Shown here: piece after piece, positions 33,399 through 41,364 of the stretch
Position numbering within the stretch: the stretch's first letter is position 1
Layout: each line of letters opens with the position of its first letter
NCBI GenBank assembly: GCA_052174535.1
Contig: JBQMRQ010000062.1
Coordinates: 1-64,000 of the forward strand
Direction of reading: 5' to 3'
DNA length: 64,000 nt
From: Arsenophonus sp052174535
Lineage (GTDB): Bacteria > Pseudomonadota > Gammaproteobacteria > Enterobacterales > Enterobacteriaceae
The notes under the pieces: model-generated
Seen by the model: only the letters and a program-made list of their open reading frames with translations
Told to the model about the DNA's origin: nothing
The model's database searches: none
Position numbers and translations under genes: made by a program

Positions 33399-33764
33399 GC
33401 AATAGATAATCAACATTTACTAATTAAAAGGTAATTTTGATATTGATGTTATATTAAAATATGAACGTTATAAAAAATTTTAATCAGCAGGTTCATATAA
33501 CCTATTTATTTTAATCCTGTTATTGATGATGAGAGGATTGTATATTATTTGAAAATATAACTAAATCACTAAATGATCAATTTTGCAAAATAGATTTGCT
33601 AGTAATAATTGAAGATGAAATAATTCTCTTTTTGCCGATCATTACGGTTAATAACTTTTGACACTGTAAAGTGTATCCGACTCAGATATGGTTTTTATAA
33701 GTTGCCTAACGAAGCAAAAAAACCAAATCTATTTTTTGAATTAGCTAGTTTAAAAAGTACTTAA
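33399..33764 (+). pseudogene. yceD: Decayed yceD (rRNA-processing-linked DUF177 protein)
   Basis: Read across three frames, this stretch follows YceD in order: AIDNQHLL (E. coli AIDNQRLA), then NFDIDVILKYERYKKF (matching the VTVTLECQRCGKPF region, both cysteines now tyrosine), then IIEDEIILFLPII (E. coli MVEDEIILALPVV), then HCKV (HCEV), DMVF, and finally KLPNEAKKPNLF with LASLK before a stop. At least two stops and two frameshifts separate the pieces. The decayed frame ends at 33764, 12 bases before rpmF, just as in E. coli, so rpmF keeps its position in the operon. YceD is linked to 23S rRNA maturation in bacteria and plants. Start not resolved. Confidence 0.85.
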
Positions 33765-33776
33765 GGAGTAAGGTCA

Positions 33777-33947
33777 ATGGCTGTACAACAAAATAAACCC
33801 ACTCGTTCTAAACGAGGCATGCGTCGCTTACATGATGCATTAAAAATTGCCGAAGTCTCAGTAGATAAAACCTCTGGTGAAACCCATTTGCGTCATCATG
33901 TGACTGCTAATGGTTATTATTGTGGCCGTAAGGTTATTAATAAATAG
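33777..33947 (+). CDS. rpmF: 50S ribosomal protein L32
   Basis: 56 residues (E. coli 57), a small basic protein of the large ribosomal subunit. It starts MAVQQNKPTRSKRGMRR exactly like E. coli and continues VDKTSGETHLRHHVTANGYY..GRKVI. One residue is missing in the middle (LKIAEVSVDK against LTAVTSLSVDK), and the family's YYRGRK is YYCGRK here. A strong AAGGAG site precedes the ATG. The gene lies between decayed yceD and plsX, the usual rpmF-plsX-fab order that links ribosome and membrane synthesis. Confidence 0.95.
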   Translation: MAVQQNKPTRSKRGMRRLHDALKIAEVSVDKTSGETHLRHHVTANGYYCGRKVINK

Positions 33948-33979
33948 TTGTTCTGTTATTTATTAAATAAATTAATGCC

Positions 33980-35017
33980 TTGGCTAATTTAATCTTAGCA
34001 TTAGATGCAATGTGTGGGGATAATGGTCCTCGTATTATTGTGCCTGCTGCATTGCAAGTACTAATTTCTAATCCACAATTAAGATTATTACTGGTCGGTA
34101 TTCCCGAAATTTTAAACCCATTGCTTTCAGTTCAGCGTACTGAACTACGTAATCATTTACAAATTATTCCTGCTGAATATGCTATTGCTGATAATATCAA
34201 GCCATTAGAAGGAATTAGGCAAAGTAAAGGCTCATCCATGCGGATTGCTTTAGAATTAGTGAAATCTGGTCAGGCTCAAGCATGTATTAGCGCTGGAAAT
34301 ACCGGTGTGCTTATGGGATTAGCAAAACTCATATTGAAAACAATAAATGGTATTGAAAGACCAGCGTTGACAGCGATTTTACCAAATCAAAAACATGGTA
34401 AAACTATTATACTTGATTTAGGTGCTAATGTTAACTGCGATAGTAAAATGCTAGTGCAATTTGCCGTAATGGGAGCAGTAATGGCTGAAGAGCTTATTAA
34501 TATAAGCAATCCACGAGTAGCTTTATTGAATATTGGGGAAGAAGAAAGTAAGGGCTTAGATAATATTCGCGAAGCCTCCTCAATATTAAAAGCAATATCT
34601 TCTATTAATTATATTGGTTATATAGAAGGTAATGAGTTATTGACTGGTAAAACTGACGTATTCGTTTGTGACGGCTTTGCCGGTAATGTAACGTTGAAAA
34701 CAATGGAAGGTGTAATACGCGTTATTCTATCCTTAATAAACCCTTCAACTACAGAAAATAAGATCTCATCCTGGATAATGAAGTTAATTAAACCGTGGTT
34801 ACAGAACCATATTTTAAAACGTTTTGGGCACCTGGATCCAGATCAATATAATGGTGCTTCACTTTTAGGATTACAAGGTATTGTAATTAAAAGTCATGGA
34901 GCGGCAAATCAAAAAGCATTTAAAGCTGCAATTGAACAGGCAATTCAGGCAATAGAAAAGCAAATTCCTGATAGAATTGCAAATCGCTTGAATACTTTAC
35001 TACCAAAGAGTGATTAA
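33980..35017 (+). CDS. plsX: Phosphate acyltransferase PlsX
   Basis: 345 residues (E. coli about 356). It makes acyl-phosphate from acyl-ACP for phospholipid synthesis, at the inner face of the membrane. The start codon is TTG, as in E. coli plsX; the nearby ATG at 33975 is out of frame. Family blocks are present: SAGNTGVLMGLAK, LDLGANVNCD, NIGEEESKGLDNIREA, VCDGFAGNVTLKTMEG and IKSHGAANQ. One oddity: the first motif, normally D.MGGD..P, reads DAMCGDNGP, with cysteine for a highly conserved glycine. Downstream fabH begins 6 bases after the stop. Function is probably kept, given the intact remainder. Confidence 0.95.
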   Translation: MANLILALDAMCGDNGPRIIVPAALQVLISNPQLRLLLVGIPEILNPLLSVQRTELRNHLQIIPAEYAIADNIKPLEGIRQSKGSSMRIALELVKSGQAQACISAGNTGVLMGLAKLILKTINGIERPALTAILPNQKHGKTIILDLGANVNCDSKMLVQFAVMGAVMAEELINISNPRVALLNIGEEESKGLDNIREASSILKAISSINYIGYIEGNELLTGKTDVFVCDGFAGNVTLKTMEGVIRVILSLINPSTTENKISSWIMKLIKPWLQNHILKRFGHLDPDQYNGASLLGLQGIVIKSHGAANQKAFKAAIEQAIQAIEKQIPDRIANRLNTLLPKSD

Positions 35018-35023
35018 AGCAAA

Positions 35024-35977
35024 ATGTATACAAAAATCTTAGGTACTGGCAGTTATTTGCCTCTACAGATTCGTACGAATGCTGATTTAGAAAAAATGGT
35101 AGACACTTCTGATGAATGGATAACTACTCGAACAGGAATTAAAGAACGTCGCATTGCAACAGGAGAAGATAACGTATCTACAATGGGTGCTAACGCTGCA
35201 CAAAAAGCCTTAGCAATGGCTGGTATCGCAGCTAATGAGATTCATTTAATCGTTGTAGCAACGACTTCTTCGACTCATGCTTTTCCTAGTGCAGCATGCC
35301 AAATTCAGCGACTATTAGGCATTGAAAACTGTGCTGCATTTGATATTGCTGCTGCATGTGCTGGCTTCACTTATGCAATAAGTATTAGTGATCAGTTTAT
35401 TAGAACAGGGATGGCGAAGAAGGCATTAATTATTGGTTCTGATGTATTATCTAAAGTATTAGATCCTAATGATCGTAGTACACTTATTTTATTTGGTGAT
35501 GCAGCAGGTGCAATCGTTGTTGGTTGTTCACAAGAACCAGGGATTTTATCAACCCATTTACATGCCAATGGCAGTTATACTGATTTATTAACTTTACGAC
35601 ATCAAGAACATAGTAAATTCTCAGAGCCAACTTATATAATAATGGCAGGTAATGAGGTTTTTAAGATCGCAGTGAAAGAGTTAGCTAATATTGTGGATGA
35701 AACATTAGAAAAAAATGCACTAAATAAATCAGAATTGGATTGGTTAGTCCCTCATCAAGCTAATTTACGAATTATTCAAGCAACTGCAAAGAAACTGGCT
35801 ATGCCAATGCATAAAGTTGTTATTACTCTAGATAGACACGGTAATACTTCAGCAGCTTCAGTACCAACAGCGTTTGATGAAGCAGTTAGAGATGGGCGTA
35901 TACAAAGGGGCCAAATAGTATTGCTTGAGGCGTTTGGCGGAGGTTTTACTTGGGGTTCAGCGCTTCTCCGTTTTTAA
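35024..35977 (+). CDS. fabH: Beta-ketoacyl-ACP synthase III
   Basis: 317 residues, identical in length to E. coli FabH. It condenses acetyl-CoA with malonyl-ACP to begin each fatty acid chain. The catalytic triad is visible: Cys in FDIAAACAGFTYA (about 112), His in VPHQANLRII (about 244) and Asn in HGNTSAASVP (about 274). The GGGFTWG C-terminal loop is intact. It follows plsX by 6 bases and precedes fabD by 19 bases, so the genes are probably co-transcribed. Confidence 0.97.
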   Translation: MYTKILGTGSYLPLQIRTNADLEKMVDTSDEWITTRTGIKERRIATGEDNVSTMGANAAQKALAMAGIAANEIHLIVVATTSSTHAFPSAACQIQRLLGIENCAAFDIAAACAGFTYAISISDQFIRTGMAKKALIIGSDVLSKVLDPNDRSTLILFGDAAGAIVVGCSQEPGILSTHLHANGSYTDLLTLRHQEHSKFSEPTYIIMAGNEVFKIAVKELANIVDETLEKNALNKSELDWLVPHQANLRIIQATAKKLAMPMHKVVITLDRHGNTSAASVPTAFDEAVRDGRIQRGQIVLLEAFGGGFTWGSALLRF

Positions 35978-35996
35978 ATTAAACAGGAAAATAAAA

Positions 35997-36929
35997 ATGT
36001 CTAATTTTGCAATGATCTTTCCTGGCCAAGGTTCTCAATCTCTAGGCATGTTAGCTAATCTAGCAAAAGAGTTTACAGTAGTAGAGGAAACATTTGCTGA
36101 ATCTTCTAATGTCTTAGGATATGATTTATGGGATTTGATACAAAATGCCTCAGAAAAAGAATTAAATAAAACTTGGAAAACACAGCCAGCACTTTTATCC
36201 GCATCTGTAGCAATTTTTCGAGTATGGCAGAAAAAAAAAGGAAAAATGCCTACACTAATGGCAGGCCATAGCTTAGGTGAATATTCTGCACTGGTCTGTG
36301 CTGATGTCATTGATTTTAAATCCGCCGTTAAATTAGTAGAGCTACGTGGGCGATTAATGCAAGAAGCTGTGCCGATAGGGATGGGTGCTATGTATGTAAT
36401 TATTGGTTTAGATAATGAATCAATATTGGCATCATGCCAACAAGCTACCCAAGACCAAGTAGTTTCTGCAGTTAATTTTAATTCGCCTAGGCAGGTTGTT
36501 ATTGCAGGTGAAAAAAGTGCAGTTAAAAGAGCGGTAGCCTTATGTAAGGCTGCTGGTGCAAAACGTACTTTACCGTTAGCTGTCAGTGTACCTTCACATT
36601 GTGCGTTAATGCAACCCGCAGCAAAAAAATTAGCAGAAGCATTAGAAGAGATTGTATTTAATAAACCTAACATCCCTATTGTAAATAATGTTGATGTTAA
36701 AATTGAAAATTCGCTAGAAGGTATTCGTCATGCTTTAGTTAGGCAGCTGTATAATCCTGTACGCTGGGTTGAAACTATTGAATTCATGGCTGAATACGGA
36801 ATCGTGAAACTATTAGAAATAGGGCCAGGTAAAATATTAACTGGTTTAACTAAGGATAATGTAAGCACGATTAATTCAGTGGCAATTAATGATACAGCAT
36901 CATTAAACGCTGCGTTTATAAATAATTGA
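35997..36929 (+). CDS. fabD: Malonyl-CoA:ACP transacylase
   Basis: 310 residues (E. coli 309). It loads malonyl groups onto acyl carrier protein for chain extension. Motifs: FPGQGSQSLGMLA at the N-terminus, the nucleophilic serine in GHSLGEYSALV (about 92), the active-site arginine in LVELRGRLMQEAV, the histidine in VPSHCALM (about 201), and QLYNPVRW. The frame is open upstream into fabH, but the ATG at 35997 has an AGGA site and gives the family start (MSNFAMIFPGQ). It is followed by fabG after 8 bases. Confidence 0.97.
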   Translation: MSNFAMIFPGQGSQSLGMLANLAKEFTVVEETFAESSNVLGYDLWDLIQNASEKELNKTWKTQPALLSASVAIFRVWQKKKGKMPTLMAGHSLGEYSALVCADVIDFKSAVKLVELRGRLMQEAVPIGMGAMYVIIGLDNESILASCQQATQDQVVSAVNFNSPRQVVIAGEKSAVKRAVALCKAAGAKRTLPLAVSVPSHCALMQPAAKKLAEALEEIVFNKPNIPIVNNVDVKIENSLEGIRHALVRQLYNPVRWVETIEFMAEYGIVKLLEIGPGKILTGLTKDNVSTINSVAINDTASLNAAFINN

Positions 36930-36937
36930 GGGAAAAC

Positions 36938-37672
36938 ATGAGTTTTAATGGGAAAATAGCCTTAGTGACTGGAGGAAGTCGGGGTATTGGGCGATCAATA
37001 GCTGAACTACTAGCTGAACATGGTGCGAAAGTAATTGCTACTGCTACAAACAAAGAAGCTATCGAGACAATTAGTAACTTCCTTGGTGATAAAGGAAAAG
37101 GTTATATCTTGAATGTGACAGATACTGAATCTATTAATAGTACTATATCTAAAGTTCATGAAGAATTTGGTGAAATTGATATTTTAGTTAATAATGCAGG
37201 TATTACCAGTGATAATCTATTGCTGCGAATGAAAAAAGAAAACTGGAGCAGGGTTATTGATACAAACTTAACTTCGATATTTAGTCTATCCAAAGCTATA
37301 ATGCATTCAATGATAAAAAAACGTTATGGTCGCATTATTTCTATTGGTTCAGTGGTCGGTACATTGGGTAATGCTGGACAAGCGAATTATGCAGCAGCTA
37401 AAGCAGGTATTGTCGCTTTTAGTAAATCGTTAGCGCGTGAAGTAGCTACCCGTGGTATTACGGTAAATGTTGTTTCACCTGGTTTCATAGAAACCGATAT
37501 GACTAGAGCGTTGACAGATGAACAACAAGCAGGCATTTTAGCCAGTGTTCCTATGGGGCGGCTCGGTGATGTAAAAGAAATTGCCAGTGCTGTAGCATTT
37601 TTAGCTTCTGATAAAGCATCTTACATCACAGGTGAAACATTACATGTCAATGGTGGCATGTATATGAGTTAA
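36938..37672 (+). CDS. fabG: 3-oxoacyl-ACP reductase
   Basis: 244 residues, equal to E. coli FabG. An NADPH-dependent short-chain dehydrogenase that reduces the 3-oxo group in each elongation round. Rossmann motif TGGSRGIGRSIA at about 13-24, NNAGIT at 86-91, catalytic Ser138 (IGSVVG) with Tyr151 and Lys155 in YAAAKAG, and the C-terminal GETLHVNGGMYMS. The ATG at 36938 is preceded by GAGGGAA, 8 bases after the fabD stop. A possible start 12 bases upstream would overlap fabD and lacks a ribosome site. Confidence 0.97.
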   Translation: MSFNGKIALVTGGSRGIGRSIAELLAEHGAKVIATATNKEAIETISNFLGDKGKGYILNVTDTESINSTISKVHEEFGEIDILVNNAGITSDNLLLRMKKENWSRVIDTNLTSIFSLSKAIMHSMIKKRYGRIISIGSVVGTLGNAGQANYAAAKAGIVAFSKSLAREVATRGITVNVVSPGFIETDMTRALTDEQQAGILASVPMGRLGDVKEIASAVAFLASDKASYITGETLHVNGGMYMS

Positions 37673-37689
37673 AAACTAATGAATCATTT

Positions 37690-37722
37690 GCATTATTAAT
37701 GCTAAAATAGCATTAATAATGC
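37690..37722. repeat. 33-bp perfect palindrome between fabG and acpP
   Basis: GCATTATTAATGCT, loop AAAAT, AGCATTAATAATGC: 14 perfect pairs starting 17 bases after the fabG stop. No thymine run follows. It probably acts as an mRNA 3'-end stabiliser or processing site separating fabG from the much more highly expressed acpP. Confidence 0.6.
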
Positions 37723-37774
37723 GAAATTAAGTTCGAATAGCCAGGATTCGGTTGCGCTTTCCTGTATCTAAACT

Positions 37775-37804
37775 ACGAAACCATCGTGAAAACGAGTTTT
37801 AATA
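37775..37804 (+). promoter_or_regulatory. acpP: Conserved acpP leader hairpin
   Basis: The bases cgaaaccatcgtgaaaacga, followed by gttttaatagg, closely match the E. coli acpP leader (cgaaaaccatcgcgaaagcga, then gttttgatagg). They fold into a stem with a GAAA tetraloop just ahead of the acpP start. Conservation in a genome with so much drift suggests a role in acpP mRNA stability or translation. Confidence 0.6.
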
Positions 37805-37816
37805 GGAATTAATAGT

Positions 37817-38080
37817 ATGAACACTAAAGATCAAGGTGTTGAGAGCAACAATATTGAAGACCGTATTAAGAAAATAATTGCGGAACAGTTAGGTGTTAAA
37901 GAAGATGAAGTTATAAATAATGCTTCATTTGTTGAAGATTTAGGTGCCGATTCTCTTGATACTGTTGAATTAGTAATGGCATTAGAAGAAGAGTTTGATA
38001 CCGAAATTCCTGATGAAGAAGCGGAAAAAATCACGACAGTTAAAGCAGCTATTGATTATATTCATAGCCACAGCTCATAA
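37817..38080 (+). CDS. acpP: Acyl carrier protein
   Basis: 87 residues, against 78 in E. coli. It carries growing acyl chains on a phosphopantetheine arm attached to the serine of LGADSLDTVELV (Ser46 here). From IEDRIKKIIAEQLGVK to the end it is almost identical to E. coli. The N-terminus has about nine extra residues (NTKDQGVESN) between Met and IED. The start is firm: the leader and its spacing match those of E. coli acpP, so this is an insertion, not a wrong start. The next gene, fabF, is a pseudogene. Confidence 0.96.
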   Translation: MNTKDQGVESNNIEDRIKKIIAEQLGVKEDEVINNASFVEDLGADSLDTVELVMALEEEFDTEIPDEEAEKITTVKAAIDYIHSHSS

Positions 38081-38121
38081 GTCGTAAATTTAATCATAGA
38101 GAGCTTTTATGCACATATTCA

Positions 38122-38150
38122 GGCGGTCTCGATCGACCGTCTATATTTTA
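38122..38150 (+). terminator. Hairpin after acpP, possible attenuator/terminator
   Basis: GGCGGTC, loop TCGATC, GACCGTC (seven pairs, one G-T), followed by tatatttta. It lies 42 bases after acpP and before dead fabF. The weak thymine tract suggests partial termination. Confidence 0.5.
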
Positions 38151-38180
38151 CTGAAAATTATTTCTTTTCTTGAGGATATA

Positions 38181-38830
38181 AATGTCTAGACGTCGAGTAA
38201 TTATGACTGGACTTAAAATATTATTTCCTGTCAACATTCTAAGTTGAATCAACTTAGAATGTTGTATGTGCTCTTGATAGAATGGCATCATCCTTATTGA
38301 GCACTTTAATACTGAAAACCATATAAATAAGTTTACTGATTCAGTTAAAAACTTTAATTATGATAATAATGGTATTTCTGTTAAAAATAAGAGCGCAAGA
38401 TAGTTTTTTATCCAAAAGCTTGTTTCTGGTAAATAAGCTATTAAAAATTTAGCCGTAAATTACAGAAAAAATACAGATTGTGTTGCACAATAATTTATTT
38501 CTATCATTAACAGATTAAGCTTAATCTAGAAAACCTATAATGCATTACTGAGTAATGATTAAGCGTTAATTAAGTCTCTTTTTGTTCATTCAATCATCAT
38601 CAATATGATAGTTTAACACTTATGTATTATTATAGTTTTAAAATCTAGCTATTTCCATTTCTACTGCCTCTAATACTTTTAGAGAAGTATACCATTACTC
38701 ATGCAACACATATTATTCCTTATGCTACATAGATATCATGCTAACTAACTGGGTAGAAAGCAAGTATACATTTTTAGATATTGCTGGATTTTAACTCCCT
38801 TAAAGCCTTATCAAATTGTAATGATAAATT
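38181..38830 (+). pseudogene. fabF: Decayed fabF (beta-ketoacyl-ACP synthase II), 5' part
   Basis: Starts with ATG and MSRRRVIMTGLKILFPV (E. coli MSKRRVVVTGLGMLSPV), then meets a 33-bp perfect palindrome and a stop. The gene continues in broken frames in the right order: IILIEHFNT (ISLIDHFDT), KFTDSVKNFN (KFAGLVKDFN), a trace of TEENATRIGAAIGSG, SLFVHSIIINMIV (SPFFVPSTIVNMVA), ITHATHIIPYA (IGHAARIIAYG), and ESKYTFLDIAGF (EKASTPLGVGGF). It ends near 38830, about codon 215 of the gene, where repeat R4 and then an IS256-type copy take over. The 3' half, with the catalytic histidines, is not found before pabC. FabF elongates fatty acids, including the temperature-sensitive C16:1 to C18:1 step; FabB elsewhere would have to replace it. 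Confidence 0.9.
38232..38264. repeat. 33-bp perfect palindrome inside decayed fabF
   Basis: CAACATTCTAAGTTG, loop AAT, CAACTTAGAATGTTG: 15 perfect pairs. It replaces codons about 18-28 of fabF, so it is not derived from the gene and must have been inserted or generated after inactivation. Confidence 0.65.
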
Positions 38831-38834
38831 GAGC

Positions 38835-39004
38835 AAATAAGCTAATGACTCTGGATACACACCTGCATTGAATAGCTAATAACTAAAAATATGCATGCTG
38901 ATAAATTCATTACTTATATAGAACTATGGATAATCTCGTCTAATTCGCCCATAGAATAAACACAAAGGTAACTTGATCGATAGACATCATGAATGTAGAT
39001 AGAA
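38835..39004 (+). repeat. Repeat family R4, copy 2
   Basis: Aligns with 16040-16240 (ctctggataca, ctgcattg, gataaattcattacttata). It begins where fabF homology ends, so R4 is the likely first interruption of fabF. It is cut at 39005 by the IS256-type element. Confidence 0.5.
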
Positions 39005-40330
39005 TAATTATTAGTAAATCTGATATATGAAGCAAGGTACGTTCCACTTTAATCCTTCATAAATCTGCTCTCCATCTTTAAATTAAACCTTATTTACATC
39101 AAATCGGTCAGCAAATAAAAATCCACTTAGATGGTTCTAGCTTTTTGATAAGATAAAAACCCAGGTTCAATACCATTAAAGGATTATTTTCTAAAGTACA
39201 ACGCTTTCATGCGTCATCTTCATAGCTTTATTATCGCGAAAGTCGTTTTTAACCAGATTCAGCCGTTCTTATGATGTTCAGTGCGCTCATAAGAAGTCGT
39301 AGAATGCTGGTAGTTCTTCTTGATTTTTCAGCATCTTTATAGCTGCAGGATACTTCTATAAAACATTTCCAACAAAATATTAAGGGTTTTATTGGAGGCA
39401 TTACAGATCTCTGGTTAAAGAGACTGCCTGTAGTATAACCTTAACTTTCACTTGAATACTTTTTGGAAATGAAATCAGCACATAAGCTATTTTATATACC
39501 CAACAACATTGGTGCTGCGTTCCTAGAAATATTTTTTACCATTGTATTCAAAGCTAAAGGGGATCCCCCGTTTCTCGTGGCAATCTTGAGAGATATGATT
39601 AATCTATCTATCAGATAGATATTAGAAATTAAACCCTGTTCGCTTCTCTAACTCTCGATAACCATCTTCGATCGAAGCGAGCTCCTTACCCGCCCCATAA
39701 AGTGCCATCAAAAATTAGCGAAAGCAAAAACTGTTAGCTTAGCTAACAGAACGCATTATGCTTTTAGCCAATAAATAAAGCTAGCGCGTATCGCTAAATC
39801 ACGCAGGACTCATTGCCTGCGTTCTTTAATCCATTGCTGTTTTAGTCTGATAATGGGTTCTTCAGAGAGAACATGTACTTTTTTACCAGGATTTCTTTCT
39901 AGAGCTTCTTAAAAAACACAGGTGGATGGATATCCATAACAGCTACCAGCCATTGGTAGCAACTCTTCGATATTTTTCACGCTTCAGATAATGTGATGAA
40001 ACAAGTTATTGAAGGGTATTATTGCCGCTATGATTCCTGATCTTAGAAAACTTTAATATCAACATCACCAATAGCAGTTTATATTGTTCATTATGGAAAA
40101 TAATGATTACGATAGACGGCATAAGACCTCATTGATAAATCGGTGTTGAGTATCTTGTTGCAGCATCATGGTTTTGAGCTGTATCTCAACAGCGGTGTCC
40201 TATCAGCTTCCTAGTAGGATTACGGATAATTTATGAAAAAGATTATGATAATAGCTGATTTAGCAGATTAAATCTAGATAAACTTTTTATGGAATATCAT
40301 AGCTACATTATTGAAATAATTTAGAAAATT
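39005..40330 (-). mobile_element. IS256-family element, reverse, in the fabF locus
   Basis: Reverse copy. The 3' end (attattagtaaatctgat) is at 39017-39034, the transposase C-terminal block at 39250-39480, and the 5' region runs to about 40330, 150 bases before pabC. All frames are broken. It sits in the place of the missing 3' half of fabF. Confidence 0.75.
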
Positions 40331-40482
40331 AATCAGTATTGATATGTCATATCATTTCTAAAATCCAATATAAATAAATGAAAATAATTTTAAGATAAAG
40401 TTTTTATTGATAAAAATAGTGAATTTCCAATAAACTTTTGAAATAAATTATAGGTATTCAATTTAATTAAAAAGTTAATGCT

Positions 40483-41319
40483 ATGATATGTTGGATTAAT
40501 GGTGAACAGCGAGCTAATATTTCTGTAATGGATAGAGCTGTTCAATTTGGTGATGGCTGTTTTACAACAATTCGTGTGGTTGGACATCAGCCAGCCTTAT
40601 TGGCCCATCACATTTCTCGCTTACAAAAAGGGGTTAAACAATTACTTTTACCTACCCCAGATTGGAAAAAATTGGCTACTGATATAAATCAGATAGCACA
40701 ATTTAATAAAAAAGATTTAGCGGTTATTAAAGTTATTATTAGTCGTGGCGAAGGTGGACAAGGTTATAATATAGATGGCCTCAAAAAAGCAACCGTTATT
40801 ATTTTATTAACTGATTATCCAGTTATTTATTTAAAACAACAGCAAACAGGTATTGATTTAACAATAAGTAAAATACCTGTAAATAACAACTATTATTTGG
40901 CTGGCATTAAACATTTAAATCGCTTAGAGCAGATATTGATAAAACAACAAATTAAATCATTGAATGTTGATGAAGCTATTGTGACGGATACTAATGGAAT
41001 ATTGATTGGATGCTGTGCAGGGAATATTTTTTTACGTAAAGGAAAAGAAATTTATACACCAAATCTAAATCATGCTGGTGTTGAAGGTGTAATGCGCAAA
41101 CAGGTTATTGCAAGTTTATTTCATACTGATTATGAACTTTTTTATATCAGCGCCAATCTTAACATATTGGCGTATAGCGATGAGGTGATCATTACTAATT
41201 CTTTAATGCCTATATTATCAATTAATCGTATTTTAACTCAACCAAAGCAATCCATATTGCATTATTATTCGCGTGAATTATTCAATTTTCTTTTGCCATA
41301 TTGTTTTAGATTAAATTAA
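40483..41319 (+). CDS. pabC: Aminodeoxychorismate lyase
   Basis: 278 residues (E. coli 269). A PLP-dependent lyase that yields p-aminobenzoate for folate synthesis. It belongs to the branched-chain aminotransferase fold. Motifs: DRAVQFGDGCFTTIRVV near the N-terminus, VIKVIISRGEGGQGY, the PLP-binding lysine in AGIKHLNRLEQ (about 146), and the DEAIVTD..G block. It normally follows fabF; here the transcript would have to cross IS debris, so a new promoter in 40330-40480 is likely. pabA and pabB are not in the window. Confidence 0.93.
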   Translation: MICWINGEQRANISVMDRAVQFGDGCFTTIRVVGHQPALLAHHISRLQKGVKQLLLPTPDWKKLATDINQIAQFNKKDLAVIKVIISRGEGGQGYNIDGLKKATVIILLTDYPVIYLKQQQTGIDLTISKIPVNNNYYLAGIKHLNRLEQILIKQQIKSLNVDEAIVTDTNGILIGCCAGNIFLRKGKEIYTPNLNHAGVEGVMRKQVIASLFHTDYELFYISANLNILAYSDEVIITNSLMPILSINRILTQPKQSILHYYSRELFNFLLPYCFRLN

Positions 41320-41364
41320 TATTAAATTAATTTTATAGTATAATATTAGGAATAATAGTATTAA

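Noticed and set aside
35925..35996. Longer fabD frame starting inside fabH
   Set aside because: No ribosome site, out of family alignment; the ATG at 35997 is preceded by AGGA.
36035..36673. 212-codon frame on the minus strand within fabD
   Set aside because: It lies entirely antisense to intact fabD and shows no domain; typical mirror frame of a conserved gene.
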